A stretch of 52,352 nucleotides of DNA from NCBI GenBank assembly GCA_902561465.1, contig CACEPH010000003.1, forward strand, positions 1 to 52,352. The letters run 5' to 3'. Both the position numbers and the translations under genes were made by a program. This DNA is from an uncultured Pelagibacteraceae bacterium (GTDB lineage: Bacteria; Pseudomonadota; Alphaproteobacteria; Pelagibacterales; Pelagibacteraceae). The notes beneath the pieces were generated by a model. The model was not told where the DNA came from. It made no database searches and saw only the letters and a list, made by a program, of their open reading frames with translations. Below, piece by piece: positions 52,039-52,352 of the stretch (positions are counted from its first letter, which is position 1; the number at the start of each line of letters is the position of its first letter).

Positions 52039-52347
52039 TTATTTTGACTGAATTTTTCTTAAAATGGATTTTTCAACAGAATCTGATGTAGATGTATTTT
52101 CTTCAATAGCAGTTTCTAGTGTGTTTTCAAAAATTGTATTTTCTGCTATGCTGGTTACTTCTTCATCTGGAATTGGCAAATTTTCAAAATCTGGTGGTAA
52201 TATAAGCGGATCCTTTTTTTTCACCAAAAACTCATCTGCATTATCTGCTTTAGAACCGGTCAGACCTCTTTTCACAGAGTCAAATGTTCCGCCACAAGAA
52301 GCGACTAACAAAAATAGCAAAAAAATATATATTGTTTTTCTAAACAT
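52039..52347 (-). CDS. DUF3035/BamF-like lipoprotein
   Basis: A 102-residue lipoprotein with a signal and lipobox (FLLFLLVASCGG, Cys18). The mature part contains TGSKADNADEFLVKKKDPLI and LPPDFENLPIP. This resembles the DUF3035 motif (DEFxVxxxxPLxxPPDF), found in alphaproteobacterial BamF, which shares a stretch with BamC of the outer-membrane protein assembly complex. The rest is acidic and probably unstructured. It would be lipidated by the Lgt at 1638-2447. The gene is complete, with only five bases left before the window ends. The BamF link is by motif only. Confidence 0.72.
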   Translation of the reverse strand: MFRKTIYIFLLFLLVASCGGTFDSVKRGLTGSKADNADEFLVKKKDPLILPPDFENLPIPDEEVTSIAENTIFENTLETAIEENTSTSDSVEKSILRKIQSK

Positions 52348-52352
52348 TCTCA

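Noticed and set aside
1-52352. Insertion sequence, prophage, integron or genomic island
   Set aside because: No transposase, integrase, phage gene, terminal repeat or composition shift beyond the rplY tail was seen; gene content is core-like throughout.

Overview
The window is a gene-dense, strongly AT-rich stretch of an alphaproteobacterial chromosome. Nearly every base is coding, genes overlap by 1-30 bases or lie a few bases apart, and I see no insertion sequence, phage, CRISPR array or rRNA. The gene families and several blocks are typical of Alphaproteobacteria: rnhB-ccrM, mutY-dciA-dsbA-smc, the separate F0 operon with b and b' subunits, petABC, a cox cluster next to thr genes, UbiK beside lgt, DUF2093, and a DUF3035/BamF-like lipoprotein. 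The low GC, compactness and intact biosynthesis (threonine, purines, isoprenoids, heme, ubiquinone, lipid A) fit a streamlined free-living marine lineage of the Pelagibacterales (SAR11) kind better than an obligate intracellular Rickettsiales. That placement is inference; no search was run.

Layout. 1-7756: OmpR (tail only)/EnvZ, UbiK, then lgt, midA, pgeF, prs, rplY, pth, ychF. 7757-8038 is the longest non-coding gap and holds nothing I recognise. 8039-10704 (minus): the cytochrome bc1 operon. 10804-12586: trmL, hemF, greA. 12583-16581 (minus): a TPR lipoprotein-like/exported protein, ispE, tRNA-Gln(UUG) and the tRNA nucleotidyltransferase. 16599-19051: uracil-DNA glycosylase, rnhB and ccrM. 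19056-21142 (minus): FAD monooxygenase and mutY. 21152-27037: dciA, dsbA-like, a short smc, and the ATP synthase F0 genes. 27142-28558: thrB and rnhA. 28555-36079 (minus): thrC and an aa3-type cytochrome c oxidase cluster with two subunit III genes. 36225-36950 (minus): rsmE.

36949-46890 is one long plus-strand run of coupled genes: MBL hydrolase, haloacid dehalogenase, pirin, quinone oxidoreductase, ubiA, msbA, waaA (split by a frameshift), lpxK, an LpxL-type acyltransferase and a RecB/Cas4-like nuclease. A glycosyltransferase follows. 48011-48993 (minus) holds an M23 peptidase and DUF2093; then come purD and rsmD (plus), pgi and a BamF-like lipoprotein (minus).

Together the genes cover aerobic respiration (bc1, cytochrome oxidase, ATP synthase F0, heme and ubiquinone supply), outer-membrane building (Lgt, Kdo-lipid A steps, BamF-like), DNA upkeep (SMC, DciA, MutY, UDG, RNases H, CcrM) and translation (Pth, YchF, L25, tRNA and rRNA methylases). 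The points most worth a second look are the waaA frameshift at an A8 run, an SMC with no visible hinge, tRNA-Gln ending four bases before the gene for the CCA-adding enzyme, a small CxxC membrane protein in the oxidase cluster, an inverted repeat with GANTC sites abutting ccrM, and gene pairs that share stop or start codons.
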